From Pseudovibrio sp. Tun.PSC04-5.I4 (GTDB lineage Bacteria; Pseudomonadota; Alphaproteobacteria; Rhizobiales; Stappiaceae), in contig NZ_FNLB01000006.1 in NCBI RefSeq assembly GCF_900104145.1, positions 455,001-519,000 of the forward strand: DNA of 64,000 nucleotides. The letters are read 5' to 3'. How positions within the stretch are numbered: the stretch's first letter is position 1; each line of letters starts with the position of its first letter. The position numbers were made by a program, and so were the translations under genes. The notes under the pieces are model-generated. The model was not told the origin of the DNA and did no database searches. It saw only the letters and a program-made list of their open reading frames with translations. Shown one piece after another: positions 26,601 to 33,779 of the stretch.

Positions 26601-27109
26601 TCATGAATCTGAATAAGGATGCGCGCGCGCGTCTCATAAGCTCCTTTGACCAGGTAAATGATCACTTCAAGCGCCTCTTTACGCACCTGTTTGGAGGAGG
26701 AACCGCAGAGCTGAAATTGGTGGATGCGGAAGACCCTCTGGATGCCGGACTTGAGATTTTTGCACGTCCTCCCGGCAAGAAACCGCAGACTATGACATTG
26801 CTGTCCGGCGGCGAACAGGCGTTGACCGCAATGGCGCTGATTTTCGCAGTTTTCCTCACAAACCCTGCGCCAATTTGTGTTTTAGATGAGGTTGACGCAC
26901 CGCTCGATGATGCCAATGTAGAGCGCTATTGTGCCCTGCTGGAGAACATGGTGCAGAACACAGAAACCAGATTTACAGTGATTACGCATAATCCCATAAC
27001 CATGGCTCGCATGTCCAGATTGTTCGGTGTCACCATGGCCGAAAGAGGGGTCTCACAGCTCGTATCAGTAGATCTAGATAGGGCAGAACGATTCACCGAA
27101 CCTGCCTAA
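23651..27109 (+). CDS. smc: Chromosome segregation protein SMC
   Basis: Condensin ATPase, 1152 residues from ATG 23651 (AAGGGGG upstream); an in-frame ATG at 23603 adds Cys-rich residues unlike the family. Order: N-terminal head with Walker A GPNGCGKS (31-38), a coiled coil, a hinge near residues 520-650, and a second coiled coil. The C-terminal head carries the signature LSGGEQ (1051-1056) and Walker B CVLDEVDAPLDDANVERY. It acts with ScpA/ScpB in chromosome compaction and arm alignment. The hinge region looks short and acidic, as in other alphaproteobacterial SMCs. Confidence 0.96.
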   Translation: MKFQRLRVLGFKSFVEPMEFIFDNGLTGIVGPNGCGKSNLVEALRWVMGESSYKNMRASGMDDVIFSGSLNRPARNTAEVTLFLDNSDRTAPSGYNDGDVLEVTRRIEREAGSAYKINGKDARARDVQLLFADASTGARSPAMVRQGQIGELISSKPTSRRKILEEAAGISGLHSRRKEAEIRLRAAETNLERLEDVVLQIEGQLDGLKRQAKQATRYRNLSSEIRKAEAIILYLRWKEATQLLDAARKQYAEAEIGMRDVAGLQASTAKEQALAAYETPKLRQAAAGAAVSLQHLIITRNDLDSEDRRVKEKLTDLQARLAQMEQDIEREAQLSGENASHLEELATEKQELIETAETMDERTAEAEELVLIVEDNLDASEMKHSRITQDHAGLLAKHTQLENQISSIRQKSARFKEEADRFKGQLEAVDADIKSASGPSDKRDELEIALEELAEAEETAVQAEETLSTARDLENQGRTPLNEAHSALSRYETEAKTLQAVLSAGQSADWTPAVDRMSVNPGLETALGAALGEDLDVAMEDSAPAHWSLSEKKTTDPALPEGTSSLADYVQAPKELARRLSQIALVEAEDGPKLVSQLQVGQRLVSRQGDLWRWDGLIVAAEAPTPAAQRLAQRNRLVELDDLLEQTRELVEEKKEALETATEQRRQAEVREQDTRQKLRREQSRLVTLREELATAERAITELSVRKTTLEEQLRRANEDFEETSASLEEAESAVEELPDSAGMTADLENAAKEVANTRNKLAEAKGATDALKREGELRALRLETIEKDRQNWAQRAQNADKQIAVLRQRRDDAAQERMILLEAPEENELKRQDLLSSLSIAEDARKAADDKLVEGERRQLLADQKAKEAMEGLSGARERKIRAEERLEAAKQRRTDTERRVDETLEVSVSRLHEMAGLSPDAPLPDAEASERKLDRLKAERERLGGVNLRADEEMQEITDQRDTLIAERDDLIEAIKRLRTGIMNLNKDARARLISSFDQVNDHFKRLFTHLFGGGTAELKLVDAEDPLDAGLEIFARPPGKKPQTMTLLSGGEQALTAMALIFAVFLTNPAPICVLDEVDAPLDDANVERYCALLENMVQNTETRFTVITHNPITMARMSRLFGVTMAERGVSQLVSVDLDRAERFTEPA

Positions 27110-27306
27110 AATAAGGTACAATACGGCCTCCTAAGCATCCTTTATACGTATTCTCAGCTAGAAACTCTAAATATCCTATAAATATCAGTTGTTTAGCTTA
27201 AGTAGCTCTAACCTTGACAGTCCTCACCACCGGCATTATGGTGCCCCCGACTTTCAGGGGCTTCTCAAGTCTTTGAGCTACCTGCTGCTATGAAGGAAGA
27301 ATGTAG

Positions 27307-27687
27307 ATGTCTCCCGAAGAGAATAAGCAGAGTAAAAAAGACACGAAAGAAACTGAAGGTCACCTGTCTGAGCGACTAGAAAAACTAGGCAAAACTCTGG
27401 ACACTCACTTGGACCGCTCCTCTGAAAAAGAGGCAACGAACAAGACGAGTACCAGTGCACTGTCTGGCCTATCGCAGGCTTGGAAGATCTCTTCTGAGTT
27501 TGTCGCTGCTATCTTTGTCGGGGGGGCACTCGGCTGGATGGCGGATAGTTGGCTCGGAACCAAGCCTTGGGGGATGATCATTCTTCTGATGCTTGGCTTT
27601 GCAGCAGGAGTTTTGAATGTGCTTCGGGAAGCGGGCAAAGTTGCTCAGCCTGAACGTCGTTTAAACTCACGCGACAAGCAGGATTAA
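27307..27687 (+). CDS. atpI: ATP synthase-associated protein I (AtpI/AtpZ-like)
   Basis: A 126-residue membrane protein. A hydrophilic, charged N-terminus of about 60 residues precedes two transmembrane helices (roughly 63-82 and 87-105) with the GWMADSWLGTKPWG loop typical of the family. It probably aids assembly or stability of the c-ring, or ion homeostasis. It is first of five genes in the F0 operon and starts 197 nt after smc, in a gap where I see no gene and only a weak GC-rich hairpin near 27243. Confidence 0.85.
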   Translation: MSPEENKQSKKDTKETEGHLSERLEKLGKTLDTHLDRSSEKEATNKTSTSALSGLSQAWKISSEFVAAIFVGGALGWMADSWLGTKPWGMIILLMLGFAAGVLNVLREAGKVAQPERRLNSRDKQD

Positions 27688-27739
27688 CTAATTCATCGCG
27701 CTCTTGCGCTCGTAAATTGGCACTTCAGGGGTACTACCT

Positions 27740-28507
27740 GTGGCTGGAAATTCAGGCAACGCGATCGATCCGATCCACCAGTTTCAAATCTCCAAGATCT
27801 TTCCTGTGGAGATTGGCGGTGTTGATTTCTCCTTTACCAACGCTTCCTTGTTCATGGTTGTGACTGTCGCTGTGGCGACCTTGTTCCTCGTTCTGTCTAC
27901 CAACAGACGGGGCTTGATCCCTAGCCGGATGCAGCTCATGGCGGAAATGTCCTATGAGTTTGTTGCTGCTACACTGCGCGGATCAGCTGGAAATGAAGGT
28001 ATGCGGTTTTTCCCGCTCGTCTTCTCCCTGTTCATGTTCGTGTTCGTCGCAAACATGCTCGGGATGTTCCCATACTTCTATACCATTACAAGTCAGATCA
28101 TCGTGACATTCGCACTGGCGATGTTGGTGATCGGAACTGTAACGATCTACGGTTTCTTCAAACACGGTACAGGCTTTCTTAAGTTGTTCGTCCCTAGCGG
28201 CGTTCCAGCTTTGGTTATCCCGCTTGTCAGCACGATTGAAGTTATCTCTTTCCTTTCCCGTCCGGTTAGCTTGTCCGTTCGTTTGTTCGCAAACATGCTT
28301 GCTGGTCACATCACACTGAAGGTTTTTGCAGGCTTCGTTGTAATGCTCACAGGTGCAGGTGCTATCGGCATTGCATCCGCGATCTTACCTCTGGCGCTCA
28401 CAGTTGCCATCACGGCTCTTGAGTTCCTTGTGGCCTTCCTTCAGGCTTACGTCTTTACCGTTCTTACGTGCATGTATCTTGCAGATGCGCTCCATCCGAG
28501 CCACTAA
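27740..28507 (+). CDS. atpB: F0F1 ATP synthase subunit a
   Basis: Proton-channel subunit of F0, 255 residues with a GTG start at 27740. Five to six transmembrane segments are visible. The essential arginine is Arg181 in VSLSVRLFANMLAGH, and the C-terminal helix pair carries the second half-channel (FLQAYVFTVLTCMYLADAL). It sits between atpI and atpE in the usual alphaproteobacterial F0 operon, which is separate from the F1 genes. Confidence 0.96.
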   Translation: MAGNSGNAIDPIHQFQISKIFPVEIGGVDFSFTNASLFMVVTVAVATLFLVLSTNRRGLIPSRMQLMAEMSYEFVAATLRGSAGNEGMRFFPLVFSLFMFVFVANMLGMFPYFYTITSQIIVTFALAMLVIGTVTIYGFFKHGTGFLKLFVPSGVPALVIPLVSTIEVISFLSRPVSLSVRLFANMLAGHITLKVFAGFVVMLTGAGAIGIASAILPLALTVAITALEFLVAFLQAYVFTVLTCMYLADALHPSH

Positions 28508-28580
28508 GTAACGCGTAGAATCCGGGTTTCGTACCCAAAACAAAGTCATAGACGATATTGCTAATTTAGGAGCACATGTC

Positions 28581-28808
28581 ATGGAAGCAGAAGCAGCAAA
28601 ATACATCGGTGCCGGTATCGCCTGCCTTGGTATGGGTGGTGCAGCTCTCGGTCTTGGAAACATCTTCGGCAGCTTCCTTGCCGGCGCGTTGCGTAACCCA
28701 TCTGCAGCAGATGGACAGTTTGGCCGCCTTATCCTCGGCTTTGCTGTGACCGAAGCTCTCGGCATCTTCTCTCTTCTCGTTGCACTTCTTCTGCTGTTCG
28801 CAGTTTAA
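28581..28808 (+). CDS. atpE: F0F1 ATP synthase subunit c
   Basis: Ring-forming proteolipid, 75 residues, with two transmembrane helices joined by the polar loop LRNPSA. The glycine-rich first helix is GMGGAALGLGNIFG, and proton-binding Glu58 is in GFAVTEALGIF. AGGAG lies 8 nt upstream of ATG 28581. Glu and not Asp at the ion site, without Na+-binding polar partners, suggests proton coupling. Confidence 0.96.
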   Translation: MEAEAAKYIGAGIACLGMGGAALGLGNIFGSFLAGALRNPSAADGQFGRLILGFAVTEALGIFSLLVALLLLFAV

Positions 28809-28909
28809 TCGACAGAGAGATTAGAGCGTTTTCTTAGGGACGGTCTCTATTCATAGGGGCCGTCTTTAAAGACTAGAAAGCGTTACGAAGAGCGTTCACG
28901 GAGAAGCCG

Positions 28910-29464
28910 ATGTCGAATACTCAAGGCAACCAACTGAATACAACTGCCGAAGTCGGCATTGTAGAGGAAAGCGGAAACTTTCCTCCGTTCGACAGCACGA
29001 CTTACCCGTCTCAGCTGTTGTGGTTGGTTATTTCGTTCGGCGTATTCTACTGGGTTATGTCGAAGGTGGTTCTGCCACGCATCGGCGGAATCCTTGAAGA
29101 TCGCCGCGATCGTATCGCAGGTGATATGGCTGAAGCATCCCGTCTCAAGCAAGAGACAGATGAAGCCATTGCTACCTACGAAAGTGCTCTTGCTGAAGCG
29201 CGCAAAAAGGCTGGGTCTCTGGCTCTGGTTGCACGTGATAAAGTAAAAGCAGAATCAGAGAGTGCCCGCGCAGTTGCTGAAGAGCAGTTGGCAGCTAAGC
29301 TTTCTGAATCTGAACAGAGCATCTCCAGGATTAAAGCTGAAAGCCTGTCTCACGTTGGCGAAATTGCTACCGAGATAACAGGTGAGCTTGTGAAGACACT
29401 GATCGGTGGCCGCGCTCCAGCAAAAGCTGAAGTGGCGAAAGCCGTTGAAGCCGCACTTAAGTAA
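28910..29464 (+). CDS. atpF': F0F1 ATP synthase subunit b'
   Basis: Peripheral-stalk subunit, 184 residues (also called atpG in this group). A polar N-terminus of about 38 residues, longer than in subunit b, precedes one membrane helix (LLWLVISFGVFYWVMSKVV). A long charged coiled-coil arm follows. Two different b-type genes in tandem are typical of alphaproteobacteria and phototrophs. Confidence 0.93.
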   Translation: MSNTQGNQLNTTAEVGIVEESGNFPPFDSTTYPSQLLWLVISFGVFYWVMSKVVLPRIGGILEDRRDRIAGDMAEASRLKQETDEAIATYESALAEARKKAGSLALVARDKVKAESESARAVAEEQLAAKLSESEQSISRIKAESLSHVGEIATEITGELVKTLIGGRAPAKAEVAKAVEAALK

Positions 29465-29475
29465 GGGGTGACAGA

Positions 29476-29961
29476 ATGTTCGATGCAACCTTATGGGCAC
29501 TCGTTGGTCTCATCCTTTTCTTTGTCCTGCTGTGGTACCTGAAAGTACCTGGCAAGATTGGTGCAATGCTTGACCAGCAAGCGGATAATATCAAGCAAGA
29601 GCTTGAAGGCGCCCGCAAGCTGCGTGAAGAAGCGCAGGCTCTTATGGCCGAGTACCAACGCAAGCGCAAAGAAGCTGAAGCTGAAGCCACCCAGATCATT
29701 GCTGACGCGAAAGTCGAAGCTGTTCGTCTGGCTGATGAAGCCAAAGCGGCTGTTGAAGAAATGATTGTACGCCGCACCAAAGCAGCTGAAGCGAAAATCG
29801 CTCAAGCTGAAACAAACGCGGTTGCAGAGGTTCGTGCTCGTGCTGCAGATGTTGCAGTTCTAGCAGCTGAAACCATCGTGACTTCAAGCACAGCTAATAA
29901 AGAAGTCGGAGACAAGATTATGGCCGCAAGCATCAAGCAGGTTTCATCCAGCTTGAACTAA
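29476..29961 (+). CDS. atpF: F0F1 ATP synthase subunit b
   Basis: Second peripheral-stalk subunit, 161 residues. The N-terminal membrane helix (TLWALVGLILFFVLLWYL, residues 4-21) is followed by a highly charged, Ala/Glu/Lys-rich coiled coil that contacts delta and F1. It lies 11 nt after atpF' and is followed by a strong terminator at 30043, so the F0 operon ends here. Confidence 0.95.
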   Translation: MFDATLWALVGLILFFVLLWYLKVPGKIGAMLDQQADNIKQELEGARKLREEAQALMAEYQRKRKEAEAEATQIIADAKVEAVRLADEAKAAVEEMIVRRTKAAEAKIAQAETNAVAEVRARAADVAVLAAETIVTSSTANKEVGDKIMAASIKQVSSSLN

Positions 29962-30042
29962 AGCGCATTCCGTTTGATTGGCAACAGTCAAACACGCAGA
30001 AAGCGCTAGGTATCAGATCTTAGCCACTTCCATTAAGAACAT

Positions 30043-30078
30043 AAAAAGGCTTCCGACTATCGGGAGCCTTTTTCTTTT
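30043..30078 (+). terminator. Intrinsic terminator of the F0 ATP synthase operon
   Basis: The 13-bp arms AAAAAGGCTTCCG (30043-30055) and CGGGAGCCTTTTT (30061-30073), with one G-U pair and loop ACTAT, are followed by a T-rich tail. Confidence 0.9.
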
Positions 30079-30159
30079 GTGGTGCCCAAAAGAGTTGCGG
30101 GTGAGAGTTAATTCCGTCTTCTTGGTCTAATTTATTTCACAGATCATGCCCAATAAAAT

Positions 30160-30363
30160 CTAAGAGCTTGATTGGCGTTTTATGGCAGCGCCCTCTCGGA
30201 TTGCTGACGGGACCATCTTATAAGAAGCACTTGCATGGCGTCGGTATAATAGGCGACCGTTTTCATCGGCATTGGATGTTTGTCTCCTAATCAAGTGATC
30301 ATAGAACTCTTGTGCAGTGGACAACGCTGTTTTAGTTACAATCTTTGAAGTACCAATGGGCAT
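30160..30363 (-). CDS. Hypothetical small protein
   Basis: A 67-codon ORF 43 nt downstream of rnhB on the same strand. The product is basic and Ser/Ala-rich, with no signal, membrane segment or known motif. The ribosome binding site is weak. It may be a real downstream gene of the rnhB transcript or a chance frame. Confidence 0.3.
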   Translation of the reverse strand: MPIGTSKIVTKTALSTAQEFYDHLIRRQTSNADENGRLLYRRHASASYKMVPSAIREGAAIKRQSSS

Positions 30364-30405
30364 GTAAATTCTCTATCCGGCCTGCATCTCAATTAAGCTC
30401 AACAT

Positions 30406-31062
30406 TTATCCAGCCTCAATCCTTTCTCGAATAGGCCGGAAAGAGCAGCGGTGCAGGGGCGTAACGCCGTGTGTCGCGAGAGCTTCTTGATGTACTTTGG
30501 TGCCATAACCCTTGTGCTTGGCGAACCCGTATTCTGGGAAGTGCTGATCCATTTTCACCATCAGCCGGTCCCGTGTGACCTTGGCGACGATGGAGGCGGC
30601 GGAAATGGCAAGGCAGCGCCCATCGCCTTTAATCAGGGCCTGACCTTCATAGGGCAGGTGAGGCGGCACATCTCGTCCATCAATGAAGAACCGCTTCACA
30701 GGGCTGGTTAAACCCCGCGCACAAGCGCGCATGCCTTGCAATGTAGCTTCGCGAATATTGATGCGGTCAATGGTTTTGGCACTTTGTACGCAAATGCTCA
30801 CCTCAGCAGAGTCTAAAATCTGCTCAAACAATTCTTCCCGCTTATGTTCCGTTAGTTTTTTGGAATCGTTGAGACCCACAGGAAGATTGTCATAGTCGAG
30901 AATAGCAGCAGCGATCACAACAGGACCAGCCCATGGGCCGCGGCCTGCTTCATCAATGCCAGCGAACTTGCCAGTCAGATTCTGCTCAACAGTGCGTTCA
31001 AACGCAAGGTTTGGAGCATCAGGAAAAGCGATATTGAAGAGGGAATTTGTTGAGTGAGACAT
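30406..31062 (-). CDS. rnhB: Ribonuclease HII
   Basis: Cuts RNA-DNA hybrids and junctions of single ribonucleotides in DNA. ATG 31062 (GAGGG upstream) gives 218 residues; a GTG at 31077 is an alternative. The family motif GIDEAGRGPWAGPVV (Asp37, Glu38) is clear, with further acidic residues in FIDGRDVPP and AKVTRDRLM. It lies 54 nt after the radical SAM gene on the same strand, probably one transcript. Confidence 0.94.
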   Translation of the reverse strand: MSHSTNSLFNIAFPDAPNLAFERTVEQNLTGKFAGIDEAGRGPWAGPVVIAAAILDYDNLPVGLNDSKKLTEHKREELFEQILDSAEVSICVQSAKTIDRINIREATLQGMRACARGLTSPVKRFFIDGRDVPPHLPYEGQALIKGDGRCLAISAASIVAKVTRDRLMVKMDQHFPEYGFAKHKGYGTKVHQEALATHGVTPLHRCSFRPIRERIEAG

Positions 31063-31115
31063 AGCCCTCTTTGCCACGCAGGAGCGAGTGTTTCAAGCTA
31101 TGCTCTAGCTGTCCT

Positions 31116-32243
31116 CTACAGTAATGAGAGTTGCACACCGCCGCAGGTTGGCTTGATGAAATGCTCGGTAGAGAGTCTGAATGACCTGGGTGATAATCCT
31201 TTATTCTTGCAGGTAAGCTGGAACCGCTTTGCCAGGTGATCTGCATAAGGGCCTTTGCCTTTGAACCGCTGGTTCCACTGGGCATCATAATCTTTGCCAT
31301 CCCGCATAGATCTCAGAAGGCTCAACACGCGGCGATAACTCCCGGGAACTTCGCGTAGCAACCATTCCTTAAACAGCTCTGAGACCTCTCTGGGTAATCG
31401 CAGAAGGATATAACTCGCCTCGATGGCGCCATGTTCCTTGCAGATCCCCAAAATGCCTTCCAGCTCATGGTCAGTTAGGCCGGGAATGATCGGCGCAGCA
31501 AGGACCGCAGTTGGAATGCCAGCATCGGATAGGGCCTTAATCGTTTGCAAGCGTCGTGCCGGTGTAGAAGCCCGTGGTTCAAGGCTGCGCGCAATCTTCC
31601 GGTCAAGCGTTGTTACAGAAATTGCCACCTTTACCAATTTGCGTTTTGCCATATCACTCAGAATATCAATGTCTCGCATCACCAACGCGGATTTGGTGAC
31701 GATGGTGACGGGATGTCCTGTTTTATTCAGAACTTCCAATATTCCCCGCATGATCTGATGTTGCCGCTCAATTGGCTGATACGGATCGGTGTTGGTTCCA
31801 ATTGCAATGGGCTTTACTTGATAGGAGGGAGCTCCCAATTCGCGCTCCAGAACCTCAGCTGCATTGGGCTTGGCAAACAAGCGGCTCTCAAAGTCCAACC
31901 CCGGTGACAACCCAATAAACGCATGGCTTGGACGCGCAAAGCAGTAGATACAGCCATGTTCGCATCCCCGGTACGGATTAATTGAGCGATCAAACGGCAA
32001 ATCAGGGGAGGTATTGCGGGTTATGATAGTGCGAGCGGTTTCGATCTGCACTTCAGTTTTTATGGGTGGAAGTTCATCAATTGTTCCCCAACCATCATCC
32101 GCCAATTCGCGCGTTTCGCTCTCAAACCGCCCAGACTTATTGGAACGCGCAGCACGACCTTTGCCCGTCATGTTGATCGGTAAAGCGATACCATCAGTTT
32201 CTGGTATCACGGTATCTGATGGGTGATTAAGTGCAGTTGACAT
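31116..32243 (-). CDS. PA0069-family radical SAM protein
   Basis: A 375-residue radical SAM enzyme. The 4Fe-4S/SAM motif is Cys94-X3-Cys98-X2-Cys101 in NPYRGCEHGCIYCFARP, the pattern of the PA0069 group, distantly related to spore photoproduct lyase. The TIM-barrel core follows, with IGTNTDPYQPIE and VTIVTKSALVMRDID. The reaction is not established for the family. It lies immediately upstream of rnhB and is divergent from a small glycosyltransferase gene. Confidence 0.88.
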   Translation of the reverse strand: MSTALNHPSDTVIPETDGIALPINMTGKGRAARSNKSGRFESETRELADDGWGTIDELPPIKTEVQIETARTIITRNTSPDLPFDRSINPYRGCEHGCIYCFARPSHAFIGLSPGLDFESRLFAKPNAAEVLERELGAPSYQVKPIAIGTNTDPYQPIERQHQIMRGILEVLNKTGHPVTIVTKSALVMRDIDILSDMAKRKLVKVAISVTTLDRKIARSLEPRASTPARRLQTIKALSDAGIPTAVLAAPIIPGLTDHELEGILGICKEHGAIEASYILLRLPREVSELFKEWLLREVPGSYRRVLSLLRSMRDGKDYDAQWNQRFKGKGPYADHLAKRFQLTCKNKGLSPRSFRLSTEHFIKPTCGGVQLSLL

Positions 32244-32354
32244 GAACGACGCACTTCCATTTAAATTGAGAACATAAGTGGAACATCACTTAGTTTCGGA
32301 GGATATGCAAGCCATGACTTTTTGGAAATTTACAAATCGGTGTAAACACTAGCA

Positions 32355-32948
32355 ATGATTAGTGCACTTATTCCAACAAAGGACAGTGAACGCCTACTGG
32401 TTCACACATTGTCTTCCCTGGTCTCTGCCTCGGCAGAAGGCATCTTGAAAGAAGTTGTTGTCGCCGATGGCGGCTCAACAGATAACAGCGCCATCGTTGC
32501 CGATGCCAGCGGAGCGGATTGGATTGAAAGCGGCAATGATGCTGGCTCAGCATTATGCGCCGGAGTGGAGGCGTGTAAACGAGGAGATTGGGTGCTGGTC
32601 ATCAAACCGGGTGCAATACTGCAAACAGATTGGCAAAACGAAGCTGTGGGCTTCATCGAACGAGCGAGCCGCACCAGGCAGCAAGGGACGATTGTGGGAG
32701 TGTATTCCTATCGTTCAGAGGAGTTTGGAGTCTTGGCTCGAGTCAAGCAGACACTGATTGGGTTAAAGCATGCGATGTGGAAGACGACATGTTATGACTT
32801 GCCATTTCTTGTGCAGAAAAAATATCTGCAATCCTGTTTAGCGCGCGCGCCAATGCTGAGTGTTAACGCGCAGCTCCAGAAAATTCTGAGGGCTAGTCGA
32901 GTACATTGGTTGAACAGTACAGTGGTGTTTCAACGCAACGAAAGTTAG
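32355..32948 (+). CDS. Small family 2-type glycosyltransferase
   Basis: A 197-residue single-domain protein with a GT-A fold start: MISALIPTKDSERLL, then VVVADGGSTDNS (residues 44-55), which matches the nucleotide-sugar binding DGS/T-D of GT2. The usual second half is short: WVLVIKPGAILQTDW stands where the DxD metal site should be, and I see no clear DxD. It may therefore be a divergent or inactive transferase. No membrane segment is seen. The next gene starts 33 nt on, so the two may be co-transcribed. Confidence 0.7.
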   Translation: MISALIPTKDSERLLVHTLSSLVSASAEGILKEVVVADGGSTDNSAIVADASGADWIESGNDAGSALCAGVEACKRGDWVLVIKPGAILQTDWQNEAVGFIERASRTRQQGTIVGVYSYRSEEFGVLARVKQTLIGLKHAMWKTTCYDLPFLVQKKYLQSCLARAPMLSVNAQLQKILRASRVHWLNSTVVFQRNES

Positions 32949-32980
32949 AGCGTTGCATATGCCGGTACCTTGGAGAGGTT

Positions 32981-33679
32981 ATGGATTGGAATCAGCATTT
33001 GAACCAATACTGCGAAAGAACCTCGGAGGTATTTTGGTCTGAGCCGCTGAATGCGCTCAGCAATGCCGCGTTTATCATAGCGGCGTTGATTGTGCTTAAA
33101 ATCTGGTTTACCGCGCAGAAGAACGCAAAAAACACCAGTTCCACGCAAACCAACGCAAACGATTATTCTTCCTTGTTTCTAATAGGTTTGCTGGTAGTCA
33201 TTGGCGTTGGATCGTTCCTCTTCCATACCTTTGCGACGCAATGGGCCATGCTCGCGGATATTATTCCCATCGCGATATTTATGCTTGCCTATTTCTTCCT
33301 CGCAACACGCTGGTATATGCGCGCAAGTTATTGGCTTGCTTGGGGTTCCACGCTTCTATTCTTGGGTGCGATGGCATTTGGTCCAAAGTTATTCTCTGGC
33401 TTGCTTGGTTCTACGGCAGGATACGCCCCAGCGCTTCTGGCTATTTTCCTATTCGCAATACTGGTCAGATCAACAAATCACACCACATCAAAAGCACTTT
33501 GGTGCGCAAGTATTATCTTCACTTTGTCAATGGGGTTTCGGATTTTAGACGAACCAATCTGTTCAATTCTACCAGTTGGTACACATTCTCTGTGGCATAT
33601 TTTAAATGCTACGGTTTTGTTTATTCTAATTCGCGCATTTATACGCTTTAAGACTTACTTATATGGTGCAGCTTCCTAA
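32981..33679 (+). CDS. Ceramidase-domain membrane protein
   Basis: A 232-residue polytopic protein (about seven transmembrane helices) of the alkaline ceramidase/CREST superfamily. ATG 32981 follows GGAGAGG. Family marks are all present: CERTSEVFWSEPLNALSN near the N-terminus (Cys11, Glu12, Glu21), GSFLFHTFATQWAMLAD (Ser78, His82, Asp93) and THSLWHILN (His202, His206). His82, His202 and His206 are the predicted zinc ligands. Eukaryotic relatives cleave ceramide amides; the bacterial substrate is unknown. An Mpo1-like lipid dioxygenase lies 2.5 kb downstream. Confidence 0.82.
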   Translation: MDWNQHLNQYCERTSEVFWSEPLNALSNAAFIIAALIVLKIWFTAQKNAKNTSSTQTNANDYSSLFLIGLLVVIGVGSFLFHTFATQWAMLADIIPIAIFMLAYFFLATRWYMRASYWLAWGSTLLFLGAMAFGPKLFSGLLGSTAGYAPALLAIFLFAILVRSTNHTTSKALWCASIIFTLSMGFRILDEPICSILPVGTHSLWHILNATVLFILIRAFIRFKTYLYGAAS

Positions 33680-33779
33680 GCGATGGTCTAGGTTTTTGCA
33701 AAACGCGACATCTGAACCGGTAATCCTGGTGATTCTCGGTGGCGAGCCGCTCATCAAACAGGTCAGGCAAGAATAGAAA

